Source: Chloroflexota bacterium
Lineage (GTDB): Bacteria > Chloroflexota > Dormibacteria > Dormibacterales > Dormibacteraceae
Length of the DNA stretch: 32,247 nt
Direction of reading: 5' to 3'
NCBI GenBank assembly: GCA_005889135.1
Contig: VBEK01000129.1
Coordinates: 1-32,247 of the forward strand
In this document: positions 23,784-32,247 of the stretch, piece by piece
Layout of the letters: every line of letters starts with the position of its first letter
Position numbering within the stretch: position 1 is the stretch's first letter
Notes under the pieces: model-generated
The model's database searches: none
What the model was told of the DNA's origin: nothing
The model's input: only the letters and a program-made list of their open reading frames with translations
Position numbers and translations under genes: made by a program

Positions 23784-24977
23784 TTAGTCGGGGCGGTTGC
23801 GCAGGTGCAGCAGGTCGGCGGCCGGCAGCAGCAATCCGCCCTGCACGACCAGCGACAGCAGGACCATCCCGTAGGCGAGCACCGAGACGTTGGGATCTAC
23901 GCCGGGGTACGCCACGACCGAGAGCGCAAGCGCAACCGACAGCGCGCCGCGCAGGCCGCCCCACATGGTCATGTGCCGCCAGCGCCACGGGATGGACCGC
24001 GCGCCCGGATCGGCGATCGCCAGCAAGCCGTAGACCGGCAAGAGCCGGGCGGCAAGCATGATCACGTACGCGCCGAGGACCAGCCCCGCCACGGCCGCGA
24101 GACGCTGCGCCGGCAGGGCGATCCCGACGACCAGGAACAGGACTGCGTTGAGGATGAACGCGAGCAGGTTCCAGAAGCCGTGCAGCTGCGTCCCCTGCAG
24201 GCGCCCTGCGCGGCTGCCGTATCGCGCGACGACGAGCCCGGCGGTGACGACCGCGACCACGCCCGACGCATGGACCAGGTCGGCGGCCAGGTATGAGCCG
24301 TAGGCGAGGACGAGCGTGACCAGGATCTCGAGCTCGGCCTCCCCCACCGTGCGCACCAGGAGCACGGCGGCGGCGCCCGCGATGACACCGACCGCCAGGC
24401 CGCCGGCGCTGACGTAGACGAAGCGCACGCCCGCGTCCAGCACCGAAGGGTGGCCGGTCACGATCGTGCCGAGCACGGCCGAGAAGAGCGCCACGCCCGT
24501 GCCGTCGTTGAACAGGCTCTCTCCGTCCAGGATCGCCTCGAGCCCGCGTGGGGCTCGGAGCTGGCGCAGCAAGGTGACGACCGCGATCGGGTCGGTCGCC
24601 GCCACGATCGCGCCCAGGAGAAAGCCGCTCGGCCAGTCGAGGCCCAGGCCGAAGTGGGCCAGCCCGCCGATGAGAACGACGGTGAGAAATACGCCCACCG
24701 TTGCAAGCAGGCTCACCGGCACGACGCGCCGCCGGAGCTCGGGGAGGTCGAGCGACAGCGCGGCCTCGAACACGAGACCTGGCACGAAGGCGAGGAGGAT
24801 CAGGTCCGGCCCGATCGGCGGCAGGCGGAGACCGGGCACCAGCCCGATCAGGATTCCGCCGACTGCCAGCAGCACCGGGTAGGGCACGGTCGGGGTCGTG
24901 CGCGAGAGCAGGCGCAGCGCGGTCGCGGCCGCGCCGAGCAGGATCAGGAAGAAGAGAAAGCTCTGGGCGGTGCTCAC
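23784..24977 (-). CDS. CPA1-type cation/proton antiporter
   Basis: A 397-residue protein with about 12 membrane helices. Conserved elements of Na+/H+ (CPA1, NhaP-like) exchangers are visible: [35 protein letters not shown], and [14 protein letters not shown] with the ion-binding Asp, plus [18 protein letters not shown] near the C-terminus. It should exchange Na+ or K+ for H+ at the cytoplasmic membrane. The GTG start at 24977 has AGGAGG 13 bases upstream. It diverges from tdh with 96 bases between starts. No C-terminal regulatory domain is attached, and the ion cannot be told from sequence. Confidence 0.9.
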   Translation of the reverse strand: MSTAQSFLFFLILLGAAATALRLLSRTTPTVPYPVLLAVGGILIGLVPGLRLPPIGPDLILLAFVPGLVFEAALSLDLPELRRRVVPVSLLATVGVFLTVVLIGGLAHFGLGLDWPSGFLLGAIVAATDPIAVVTLLRQLRAPRGLEAILDGESLFNDGTGVALFSAVLGTIVTGHPSVLDAGVRFVYVSAGGLAVGVIAGAAAVLLVRTVGEAELEILVTLVLAYGSYLAADLVHASGVVAVVTAGLVVARYGSRAGRLQGTQLHGFWNLLAFILNAVLFLVVGIALPAQRLAAVAGLVLGAYVIMLAARLLPVYGLLAIADPGARSIPWRWRHMTMWGGLRGALSVALALSVVAYPGVDPNVSVLAYGMVLLSLVVQGGLLLPAADLLHLRNRPD

Positions 24978-25073
24978 TGGACGGCCGGCGACCTCCTGCC
25001 GACCAGACTTCCCGGCACACCACTGGCTCACGGCGCATGCCGTGGCGGCGGGAATCTTATTCTCAATCCCACA

Positions 25074-26101
25074 TTGAAGGCGCTCGTCAAAGCGAAAGCC
25101 GAGCCGGGGCTGTGGCTGCAGGACGTCCCCGAGCCGAAGCCTGGGCCCGGCGAGGTCCTGATCCGCGTCCTCCGCACCGGGATCTGCGGCACCGACCTCC
25201 ACATCGACGCCTGGAACGAGTGGGCGCAGCACACGATCAAGCCCGGCCTGGTCGTCGGCCACGAGTTCGTAGGCGAGGTGGTGGAGCTGGGCGAGGACGT
25301 CGTCAACGTCTATCCCGGCGAGCTTGTCGGCGCCGAAGGGCACATCACGTGCGGCAAGTGTCGAAACTGCCTCGCAGGCCGGCGCGCGCTGTGCGCCAAC
25401 ACGGTCGGTATCGGGGTTCAGCGCGACGGCGCGTTCGCCGAGTACATCGTCATGCCCGCCGGCAACCTGTGGCCGCACCTGACCCAGATCGACCTCGATG
25501 TCGCGTCAATCTTCGATCCCTTCGGCAACGCCGTCCACACCGCCACCCAGTACCGCCTCGTCGCCGAGGACGTGCTCATCACCGGCGCCGGGCCGATCGG
25601 GCTGATGGCCGCGATCGTCGCCCGCCACAACGGCGCCCGCTTCGTGGTCATGACCGACGTCAGCGACTACCGCCTGGACCTGGCGCGCAGGATCGGCGTC
25701 ACCTGCGCGGTGGACGTGCGCAAGCAGAGGCTCCACGACGCGCAGATCGAGCTCGGCATGAAGGAGGGCTTCGACGTCGGCTTCGAGATGTCAGGCGTGC
25801 CCAGCGCGATGCGCGAGATGATCGACAACATGGCGCACGGCGGACGGATCGCCGTCCTCGGCCTGCCCGAGCACGAGTTTCCCATCGACTGGTCGCAGGT
25901 CGTGTTCAAGATGCTGACCGTGCGGGGCGTCTACGGCCGCCAGATCTTCGAGACCTGGTACCAGATGTCGGTCTTCGTCCAGAGCGGGCTTGACATCTCC
26001 CCCGTGATCACGCACCGCTTTCCCTACCAGGAATTCATAGAGGCCTTCGCCGTCGGCCACTCGGGCCAGTGCGGAAAGATCGTCCTCGACTGGAGCGTGT
26101 G

Positions 26102-26102
<1 letters not shown>
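25074..26102 (+). CDS. tdh: L-threonine 3-dehydrogenase
   Basis: A 342-residue medium-chain zinc dehydrogenase, the normal length for Tdh. The catalytic zinc site is Cys38 ([11 protein letters not shown]) with His63-Glu64 (VGHEFVG); the structural zinc Cys are 93, 96, 99 and 107 ([15 protein letters not shown]). The NAD site is [22 protein letters not shown] and FGNAVHTAT are typical of Tdh. It oxidises L-threonine to 2-amino-3-ketobutyrate with NAD+, which Kbl then cleaves. The TTG start gives MKALVKA, the usual N-terminus; there is no Shine-Dalgarno, and a TATTCT box at 25058-25063 may make the transcript nearly leaderless. kbl begins within its stop codon. Confidence 0.94.
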
Positions 26103-27283
<1,181 letters not shown>

Positions 27284-27313
27284 CGTCCGGTCGAGAAGCG
27301 TTTTTTCGGATAC

Positions 27314-27547
27314 ATGAGCGAGCGCGACCGCCTCTTGATCCAGTTGGGGGAGATGCTTTCCAGGATCGCGCGGCCTTACCCGGCGGACGCTGAGCTGCCC
27401 ATGGACGTCCGCTCGGGGCTCTGCCAGCTCGGCTTCCCGTGCAACGAGATGACGACTCGCGAGGAGCTGATCGCCAGGTTGTGGGCGCGCAAGCGCAGCC
27501 TGCTCGAGTGGGGCGGTCCCGGGGTGACGCCACCCTCCGCAGCCTGA
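27314..27547 (+). CDS. Small hypothetical protein
   Basis: A 77-residue, mostly charged and helical protein (SERDRLLIQLGEMLSRIARP, later REELIARLWARKRSLLEW) with no recognised domain, signal peptide or membrane segment. It starts at ATG 27314 in the 30-base gap region after kbl, where a T-run (GCGTTTTTTCGG) precedes it; a good Shine-Dalgarno is not evident. Its end overlaps the start of the topoisomerase IB gene by about 40 bases, which suggests coupling if it is real. Confidence 0.5.
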   Translation: MSERDRLLIQLGEMLSRIARPYPADAELPMDVRSGLCQLGFPCNEMTTREELIARLWARKRSLLEWGGPGVTPPSAA

Positions 27548-28548
27548 ACCGGCGGCCCCATGACCCGGCCGTCGAGGCCGGGCTCGTCTATGCGTCGGCC
27601 GAGGAACCTGGGATCCGGCGCGTCCGGAGGGGCAGGGGGTTCGCCTACCTGGATCCCGAAGGCGAGCCCGTTCGCGATCGCTCGACGCTGGAGAGGATCC
27701 GCGCTCTTGTGATCCCGCCGGCCTGGGAGCACGTATGGATCACCACCCGCCAGCGCGGTCACCTGCAGGCGACAGGCCGGGACTCTCGGGGGCGCAAGCA
27801 GCACCTCTACCACCCGCGCTGGCGCCGGCACCGTGACGCCGACAAGTTCGACCGCATGGTCGAGTTCGCGAAGGCGCTGCCGGCGATCCGCCGCCGCGTG
27901 GCCTACGACCTCCGCCGCGAGGGGCTCCCGAGAGAGAAGGTCGTGGCCACCATCGTCCGCCTTCTCGAGACCACCTACGCGCGCGTCGGCAACGAGGAGT
28001 ACGCCCGCCAGAACCGCTCCTTCGGCCTGACCACGCTGCGCAACCGCCATGTCGACGTCACAGGATCGACGGTGCGCTTCTTCTTCCAGGGCAAGAGCGG
28101 GGTCGAGGTCTCGGTGGACGTCACCGACAACAGGGTCGCGCGCGTGATCCGGCGCTGCGAGGACCTGCCAGGCCAGCACCTCTTCCAGTACGTCGACGCG
28201 GACGGTGAGCGCCGCCAGGTCACCTCGGACGACGTCAACGACTACCTCCGCGAGGTCACAGGCCAGGCCTTCACGGCTAAGGACTTCCGCACCTGGGCGG
28301 GGACGGTGCTCGCGGCCTGCGCGCTGCGCGAGGTCGCCGGCTTCGAGTCCGAGACGGACGCGAAGCGCAAGGTCGCGGCCGCCATCGACCAGGTCGCGCG
28401 CAAGCTCGGGCACACGCGCGCCGTGTGCCGGCGCGCTTACGTCCATCCGGCGGTCGTCGCCGCGTACATGGCGGGTCGTCCCGTGGAGGGCAGCGACCGC
28501 GCGGTCGTGGCGCTGATCAAGCGCCGGCGTCTGGCGCGGGCCGCGTGA
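27508..28548 (+). CDS. DNA topoisomerase IB (poxvirus type)
   Basis: A protein of about 346 residues. The N-terminal domain has PGIRRVRRGRGFAYLDPEGE, IPPAWEHVWITTRQRGHLQATGRD and GRKQHLYHPRW; the catalytic domain has TYARVGNEEYARQNRSFGLTTLRNRH, FFFQGKSGVEV, AKDFRTWAGTV and the nucleophile Tyr311 in AYVHPAV. It relaxes supercoils of both signs through a 3'-phosphotyrosine intermediate. The start is uncertain: GTG 27508 gives a 23-residue lead before the conserved core; GTG 27439 is the longest option. Two small membrane protein genes follow with GTGA overlaps, though no functional link is known. Confidence 0.9.
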   Translation: MGRSRGDATLRSLNRRPHDPAVEAGLVYASAEEPGIRRVRRGRGFAYLDPEGEPVRDRSTLERIRALVIPPAWEHVWITTRQRGHLQATGRDSRGRKQHLYHPRWRRHRDADKFDRMVEFAKALPAIRRRVAYDLRREGLPREKVVATIVRLLETTYARVGNEEYARQNRSFGLTTLRNRHVDVTGSTVRFFFQGKSGVEVSVDVTDNRVARVIRRCEDLPGQHLFQYVDADGERRQVTSDDVNDYLREVTGQAFTAKDFRTWAGTVLAACALREVAGFESETDAKRKVAAAIDQVARKLGHTRAVCRRAYVHPAVVAAYMAGRPVEGSDRAVVALIKRRRLARAA

Positions 28549-28892
28549 GCGGGGCGCTCCTGCTCCTGGGGCTGCGGGTCGTCGCGGGCGGGGCGCTCGT
28601 GGTTGCGTTCGCGATGCTCGCGGACAGGCTGAAGCCGAAGATGTTCGCGGGCCTTTTCGGCGCGGCACCCTCGGTCGCGACCGCCGGCCTGATCGTCAAC
28701 GGGCTCGCCATGGGCGCGGCCAGGGACTCGAAATACGCCACCGGCATGATCGCGGGGACGGTGGGGCTGTTGTTCTTCAGCATCGCGGCCGCGCTGCTCG
28801 TCAAGCACCTGGGCGCGGTCGCGGGCAGCGGCGTGGCGTGGCTGGCCTGGGCGGTGCCTGCCTTCGCCGTCTACTGGTTGGGGATGCGGTGA
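28545..28892 (+). CDS. DUF3147-like small membrane protein (first of a pair)
   Basis: A 115-residue protein with four hydrophobic segments (about 3-22, 32-52, 62-85, 92-112). The segment LKPKMFAGLFGAAPSVATAGL matches the DUF3147 family. The GTG start overlaps the topoisomerase stop codon in a GTGA junction. The next gene encodes a second protein of the same type, again with a GTGA overlap, so the two probably form a heteromeric membrane protein. Function is unknown. Confidence 0.75.
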   Translation: MSGALLLLGLRVVAGGALVVAFAMLADRLKPKMFAGLFGAAPSVATAGLIVNGLAMGAARDSKYATGMIAGTVGLLFFSIAAALLVKHLGAVAGSGVAWLAWAVPAFAVYWLGMR

Positions 28893-29248
28893 GCAAGTAC
28901 GCCGTCAGGTTTGCGTTCGGGGCGGGGATCTCGCTCGTCGCAGCGCTCATCGGCATGAAGTTCGGTCCCGTGGTCGGCGGCATCTTCCTGGGCTTTCCTG
29001 CCGTGCTGCCTGCGTCGCTGACGCTGATCGAGAAGAGGGAGGGCAAGGAGGAGGCTTCGATCGACTCGCTCGGCGCTGTCCTCGGCTCGGTGGCGATGGT
29101 CGCGTTCGCCGCCATCGTCGTGCTCACGGTCGCGAGGTGGGGCGTCGTGCTCAGCCTGTCCGCCGCCCTGCTCGCGTGGCTGGCGATCGCAGCCGGCCTG
29201 TACTTCGCTGTGGCGCGAGTCTATCGGCGGGAGCCTTCGCCGCCCTAG
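28889..29248 (+). CDS. DUF3147-like small membrane protein (second of a pair)
   Basis: A 119-residue protein with four hydrophobic segments. KYAVRFAFGAGISLVAALIG and GPVVGGIFLGFPAVLPASLTLIEKREGKEEA correspond to the core of DUF3147, and the FGAAPSVATA motif of the preceding protein aligns with its GFPAVLPASL. It starts with GTG in a GTGA overlap with that gene. The pair looks like a split or duplicated transporter-like unit; substrate and role are unknown. It ends 1 base before the convergent gnd stop codon. Confidence 0.75.
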   Translation: MSKYAVRFAFGAGISLVAALIGMKFGPVVGGIFLGFPAVLPASLTLIEKREGKEEASIDSLGAVLGSVAMVAFAAIVVLTVARWGVVLSLSAALLAWLAIAAGLYFAVARVYRREPSPP

Positions 29249-29249
29249 C

Positions 29250-30677
29250 TCAATCCGTTCGCACTTCCTCGCCGTCCTGCGCCCAGCGCGTGTGGTAGGC
29301 GCCCTCGCGGTCGACGCGGTGGTAGGTGTGGGCGCCGAAGTAATCCCGCAGCCCCTGGATCAGGTTCGCCGGCCCGCGCGCGCGCCGGTAGCCGTCGTAG
29401 TAGGCGAGCGAGGACGCGAACGCGGGGATCGGGATGCCCTGGTCGACCGCGGCTTTCACGACCCGCCGCCATGCGGGCTGCGCCGCCGCCAGCGCGTCCT
29501 GGAAGAAGGGCGCGAGCATGAGGCTCGGCAGGTCGGGCGATTCCTCGTAGGCCTCCTTGATGCGGTCGAGGAACTTGGCCCGGATGATGCAGCCGCCGCG
29601 CCAGATCGTGGCCAGAGCGCCGAGGTCGAGGTCCCAGCGGTGCTCCTTCGAGCCCGCGGAGAGGTGCTCGAACCCCTGCGCGTAGGCGACGATCTTCGAC
29701 GCGTAGAGCGCCTCCTGGATGTCGTCGACCAGCCCCTCGTGCGCCTTCGCCGCGGCGGGGCCGGCGAGGATCGCGGCGGCCTTGACGCGCTGCGCCTTCT
29801 GACTCGACAGCATGCGCGCGAAAACGGCCTCGGTGATCCCGGTCAGCGGCACCCCCAGCTCGAGCGCCGACTGGCTCGTCCAGCGCCCGGTACCCTTCTG
29901 CTCCGCCTCGTCCTCGATCGCGTCCACGAGCGACGCGGAGGCGCCGTCGTCGTGCTTGGCGAGCACGCGCGAGGTGATCTCGATGAGGTAGGACTGCAGC
30001 CGGCCCTCGTTCCACTGGCGAAAGACAGACGCCAGCTCGTCGGGCGAGAGGTCGAGCGCGTGGCGCAGCAGGTCGTAGGTCTCTGCGATGAGCTGGATGT
30101 CGGCGTACTCGATGCCGTTGTGCACCATCTTCACGAAGTGCCCAGCCCCGTCGGGGCCGATGTAGGTGCAGCAGGGCACGCCGTCGACCTTGGCGGCGAT
30201 CGCGGTGAGCATGTCCTCGACGCGCTCGTAGGACTGACGCGTGCCGCCGGGCATGAGGCTCGGCCCGTGGAGCGCACCTTCCTCCCCGCCCGACACACCC
30301 GAGCCGATGAAGCCGAGGCCGAGCTTCTCGACCGCGGCGGCGCGCCGCTGCGTGTCCTGGAAGAAGGAGTTGCCGCCGTCGATGATGGTGTCGCCCTTGC
30401 CCAGCACCTCCAGCAGTGAATCGATCGACTCGTCGACGGGCGCGCCGGCCTTGACCATCACCAGCACGGCGCGTGGGGGTTTCAGAGTGTTTGCCAGGTC
30501 CGCGAAGGAGTAGGCCGGGTGGAAATCGCCCTCCTTCGCGTATCGCTCCATGAACTCGTCGGTGCGCTGGCGGGTGCGGTTGTAGACGGCCACACGGACG
30601 CCGTGCGAGGCGAGGTTGCGGGCGAGGTTCATGCCCATCGTCGCCAGGCCGACGACCCCCATCTCGTTCGCGGGCAT
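29250..30677 (-). CDS. gnd: 6-phosphogluconate dehydrogenase (NADP+, decarboxylating)
   Basis: A 475-residue enzyme of the long, homodimeric Gnd type. The coenzyme loop is VVGLATMGMNLARNLASHG with NRT after the second strand, the substrate motifs are FIGSGVSGGEEGALHGPSLMPGG and GHFVKMVHNGIEYADIQLIAE, and the C-terminal DYFGAHTYHRVD segment is intact. It oxidises 6-phosphogluconate to ribulose-5-phosphate and CO2 in the pentose phosphate pathway. ATG 30677 lies 7 bases after a TAACGT -10 box with no Shine-Dalgarno (leaderless). It is a single gene, divergent from the DUF2231-Rieske gene. Confidence 0.96.
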   Translation of the reverse strand: MPANEMGVVGLATMGMNLARNLASHGVRVAVYNRTRQRTDEFMERYAKEGDFHPAYSFADLANTLKPPRAVLVMVKAGAPVDESIDSLLEVLGKGDTIIDGGNSFFQDTQRRAAAVEKLGLGFIGSGVSGGEEGALHGPSLMPGGTRQSYERVEDMLTAIAAKVDGVPCCTYIGPDGAGHFVKMVHNGIEYADIQLIAETYDLLRHALDLSPDELASVFRQWNEGRLQSYLIEITSRVLAKHDDGASASLVDAIEDEAEQKGTGRWTSQSALELGVPLTGITEAVFARMLSSQKAQRVKAAAILAGPAAAKAHEGLVDDIQEALYASKIVAYAQGFEHLSAGSKEHRWDLDLGALATIWRGGCIIRAKFLDRIKEAYEESPDLPSLMLAPFFQDALAAAQPAWRRVVKAAVDQGIPIPAFASSLAYYDGYRRARGPANLIQGLRDYFGAHTYHRVDREGAYHTRWAQDGEEVRTD

Positions 30678-30684
30678 GGTGCAA

Positions 30685-30690
30685 ACGTTA
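30685..30690 (-). promoter_or_regulatory. -10 box of gnd (leaderless start)
   Basis: TAACGT on the minus strand ends 7 bases before the gnd ATG; no Shine-Dalgarno lies between them. Confidence 0.5.
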
Positions 30691-30722
30691 CTCGTGGGCG
30701 TTTTCGGTGTGGAGCGTCACAG

Positions 30723-31661
30723 ATGGAGATCGACAGCAGGCAGATCCGTCGCCTGATCCGGCAAGGTCGCAGCCGGGAGCGCACCTTCGACCGCGTCCTG
30801 CGCCGCCAGGGATGGCTCGACCCGGTCGGCGAGACCATCCAGAAGGCGGTGGGAGCCTTTTACGACAGCCTGGGCGCGCCGGGGAAGTCGCTCAAGGACC
30901 TGATGCACGGCACCACCGTCCTGGGTCATCCACTCCACCCCGCCATCACCGACTTGCCCATCGGCGCCTGGAGCGTCGGCGTCCTGGCGGACTGGCTGTT
31001 CGTGACCACAGGGCGAGTTCCGGCCGTGGCCGGCGACCTCGGCCTTGCGATTGGCGTCGCGGCCGCGATCGTCGCGGCGATGACGGGGTACACGGACCAC
31101 CACGAGACGGTCGGCCATGGGCGGCGGGCGGCAACCGTGCACGGCCTGACGATGACCGTGGTGGTGGTGATCGAGCTGGTCTCCATGGGCATGCGGCTGT
31201 GGGCGCCGGACATGCGGACGGCGGCGATCGTGCTGGCGACCGGGGCGTGGTTGCTCGCGGTGGTGGGCGGTTACGTCGGTGGCCACCTGACGTTTGCGAT
31301 GGGGACGGTCGTCAACCACAACGCGTTCTTCGAGGGGCCGATGGAGTTCGTGCGCGTCGGCTCGCGTGAGGATTTTCCCGAGGGGGAGATGAAGCGGGTG
31401 GAGGCGGAGGGACTGCCGGTGGTCATCATGCGTCGCGAGGGGCTGCTGCACGCGATCGGCGCGGTGTGCTCTCACGCGGGTGGGCCGCTGCAGGAGGGGA
31501 AGCTCGAGGGCGAGGTCGTGACCTGTCCGTGGCACTACTCGCGGTTTCGGTTTGGGGATGGGAAGGTGGTGGGTGGGCCGGCGACGTTCGATCAACCGCC
31601 GCTCTTGGTGCGGGAGCGCGGGGGGGCGGTGGAGGTCAAGCTCGCTCATCCGCTGAGGTAG
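30723..31661 (+). CDS. DUF2231 membrane protein fused to a Rieske [2Fe-2S] domain
   Basis: A 312-residue protein. A soluble N-terminus (1-65) is followed by a DUF2231 membrane domain (about 67-205; GHPLHPAITDLPIGAW and four hydrophobic segments) and a C-terminal Rieske ferredoxin domain (about 215-310) with all four ligands: CSHAGG and CPWHYSRF. A His-rich loop (YTDHHETVGHGRR) lies at the membrane. This suggests a membrane-bound electron carrier, perhaps heme-linked through the DUF2231 part, but no reaction is known. ATG 30723 has GGAG 9 bases upstream. The 3' third of the gene is unusually G-rich on this strand, running into the repeats downstream. Confidence 0.9.
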   Translation: MEIDSRQIRRLIRQGRSRERTFDRVLRRQGWLDPVGETIQKAVGAFYDSLGAPGKSLKDLMHGTTVLGHPLHPAITDLPIGAWSVGVLADWLFVTTGRVPAVAGDLGLAIGVAAAIVAAMTGYTDHHETVGHGRRAATVHGLTMTVVVVIELVSMGMRLWAPDMRTAAIVLATGAWLLAVVGGYVGGHLTFAMGTVVNHNAFFEGPMEFVRVGSREDFPEGEMKRVEAEGLPVVIMRREGLLHAIGAVCSHAGGPLQEGKLEGEVVTCPWHYSRFRFGDGKVVGGPATFDQPPLLVRERGGAVEVKLAHPLR

Positions 31662-31685
31662 TTCCGGGCGCGGGGACGACGGACG

Positions 31686-31842
31686 GTGAAGGGGGAGACA
31701 GGGTGGGCTTGGGTGGCCATTCACACGCCTGGGAGGAGAGCTGTGAAGGGGGGGCGACATGGGTGGGCCTGGGTGGCCTTGGAGATGTCTGGGAGTGGGA
31801 CGGTGAAGGGGTGATAGGGGTGGGCTGGGGTGGCTCCTGGGT
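31686..31842 (+). repeat. Three degenerate tandem repeats, each with a G-quadruplex motif
   Basis: GTGAAGGGG begins units at 31686, 31743 and 31803 (spacings 57 and 60 bases). Each unit carries four G-tracts with short loops: 31691-31713 (loops 5, 1, 3), 31748-31773 (6, 1, 3) and 31808-31830 (5, 1, 2). The region lies between the DUF2231-Rieske gene and the DUF222 gene and holds no convincing gene. Short open frames on both strands here follow from the biased composition. Confidence 0.75.
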
Positions 31843-31877
31843 TTGCTGGTTTGAATATAAATTTACACGGTTGGAGC

Positions 31878-31906
31878 TGGACAGTCGAACGTTTTTTTGA
31901 TACGAT
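31878..31906 (+). promoter_or_regulatory. Promoter of the DUF222 gene (leaderless)
   Basis: TGGACA (31878-31883) and TACGAT (31901-31906) are separated by exactly 17 bases. The -10 box ends 6 bases before the ATG at 31913, so transcription should begin at the start codon. There is no Shine-Dalgarno. Confidence 0.7.
31885..31900. promoter_or_regulatory. Possible degenerate LexA (SOS) box in the promoter spacer
   Basis: TCGAAC-4-TTTTGA resembles the actinobacterial SOS box TCGAAC-4-GTTCGA: the left half is perfect, the right half matches 4 of 6. It fills the -35/-10 spacer, the right place for repression. Some mycobacterial 13E12 genes have LexA boxes. The match is too weak to be sure. Confidence 0.3.
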
Positions 31907-31912
31907 TCTGGC

Positions 31913-32247
31913 ATGCTCCAGGCGCTCCCTGAGGACACCGACCTCGGCCTCTACCTGAGCTGCCTGCGCGCCGCCATCGACAAGATGGAGCTCCAGTTCG
32001 CCGCCGTGGCGGCCGACTTCGCCGGCGCTGAGCAGTGGGACGACGAGGGCGCCAACAGCGCCGCCGACTGGCTGCGCTTCCACTGCCACATGACCTCAGG
32101 GGCGGCCTGGAACGCGCTCCAGGTGGGCAGGCAGCTGAGCAAGCTGCCGCAGAGCCTGGAGGCGCTGCGCCAGGGGGAGATCGGCTACGCCCACCTGGCG
32201 ACATTGGCCAACACCGCCGACAAGCTCAAAGGCTTTGAGGAGTCGGA
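31913..32247 (+). CDS. DUF222 (13E12-type) protein, N-terminal part; probable HNH endonuclease
   Basis: The frame is open from ATG 31913 to the end of the window (111 codons seen). The product begins MLQALPEDTDLGLYLSCLRA and has SAADWLRFHCHMTSGAAWNAL, then VGRQLSKLPQSLEALRQGEI with GYAHLATLA. That is the DUF222 pattern: a helical domain with 'WLR....S...A...V..A..L..LP.....L..G.I...H...' spacing. Full-length members usually carry a C-terminal HNH nuclease domain, which would lie outside the window. They are often multicopy in a genome and have been linked to mobile elements and to the SOS response in mycobacteria. Confidence 0.85.
   Translation, partial: MLQALPEDTDLGLYLSCLRAAIDKMELQFAAVAADFAGAEQWDDEGANSAADWLRFHCHMTSGAAWNALQVGRQLSKLPQSLEALRQGEIGYAHLATLANTADKLKGFEES

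Noticed and set aside
22579-25038. An 819-codon minus-strand open frame covering both the carboxypeptidase and the antiporter region
   Set aside because: Only its C-terminal half (from ATG 23772) is the carboxypeptidase; the rest is out-of-frame reading of the antiporter gene.
27284-27313. Intrinsic terminator after kbl (T-run GCGTTTTTTCGG)
   Set aside because: No stable hairpin could be drawn immediately before the T-run.
31466-31938. Open frames on both strands across the G-rich repeats
   Set aside because: Low-complexity Gly/Trp or Pro/Ser/Thr strings produced by the repeat composition; they overlap the Rieske gene and the DUF222 promoter and have no proper start signals.

Overview
The window is GC-rich, gene-dense DNA with almost no long non-coding gaps. 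It looks like a chromosomal segment from a free-living aerobic bacterium of the Actinomycetota / Chloroflexota / Candidatus Dormibacterota type. The pointers are an F420-type luciferase-like oxidoreductase, a DUF6510 protein, a DUF222 (13E12-type) gene, many GTG/TTG starts, 4-base GTGA gene overlaps, and several genes whose TAnnnT -10 box lies 6-8 bases before the start codon (apparent leaderless transcripts). The phylum cannot be fixed from this sequence. No rRNA, tRNA, CRISPR array or intact insertion sequence was seen.

Layout. 1-1200: end of an alpha-E protein gene and a transglutaminase-like gene. 1201-1347: three copies of a 42-bp palindromic repeat. 1348-7717: a dihydroxyacetone/glycerol regulon made of an IclR regulator with an ACT-DUF5612 gene, dhaM-ptsH on the plus strand, and aquaporin-dhaK-dhaL-ptsI on the minus strand. 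Near-identical 15-bp inverted repeats sit at the iclR/dhaM divergent promoter and at the aquaporin promoter. Together these genes make a complete PEP > EI > HPr > DhaM > DhaL/DhaK phosphorelay with no sugar permease. 7834-12082: citramalate synthase and PEP carboxylase, preceded by a textbook attenuator: an 18-codon leader peptide with three Ile codons, then mutually exclusive antiterminator and terminator hairpins. The terminator also covers the cimA ribosome-binding site.

12083-20225 is a signalling region. It holds a REC-HD-GYP response regulator, an XRE-HTH/TPR regulator next to a 32-residue secreted-peptide gene and a small two-helix membrane protein (a candidate RRNPP-like peptide-signalling locus), a membrane PAS histidine kinase, a Rieske oxygenase of quaternary-amine type, an F420-type LLM oxidoreductase and a second HD-GYP protein. 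20240-24977 holds a four-helix membrane protein, a sulfite-oxidase-like molybdoenzyme / flavin reductase / DUF6510 operon, a D,D-carboxypeptidase and a CPA1 cation/proton antiporter.

25074-31661 holds threonine catabolism (tdh-kbl), topoisomerase IB with two DUF3147-like membrane proteins, 6-phosphogluconate dehydrogenase and a DUF2231-Rieske membrane protein. The window ends with three tandem G-quadruplex-type repeats and a DUF222 gene that runs off the end. Its strong leaderless promoter carries a possible SOS box in the spacer. The two points most worth following are the Ile attenuator of cimA-ppc and the peptide/XRE-TPR locus.
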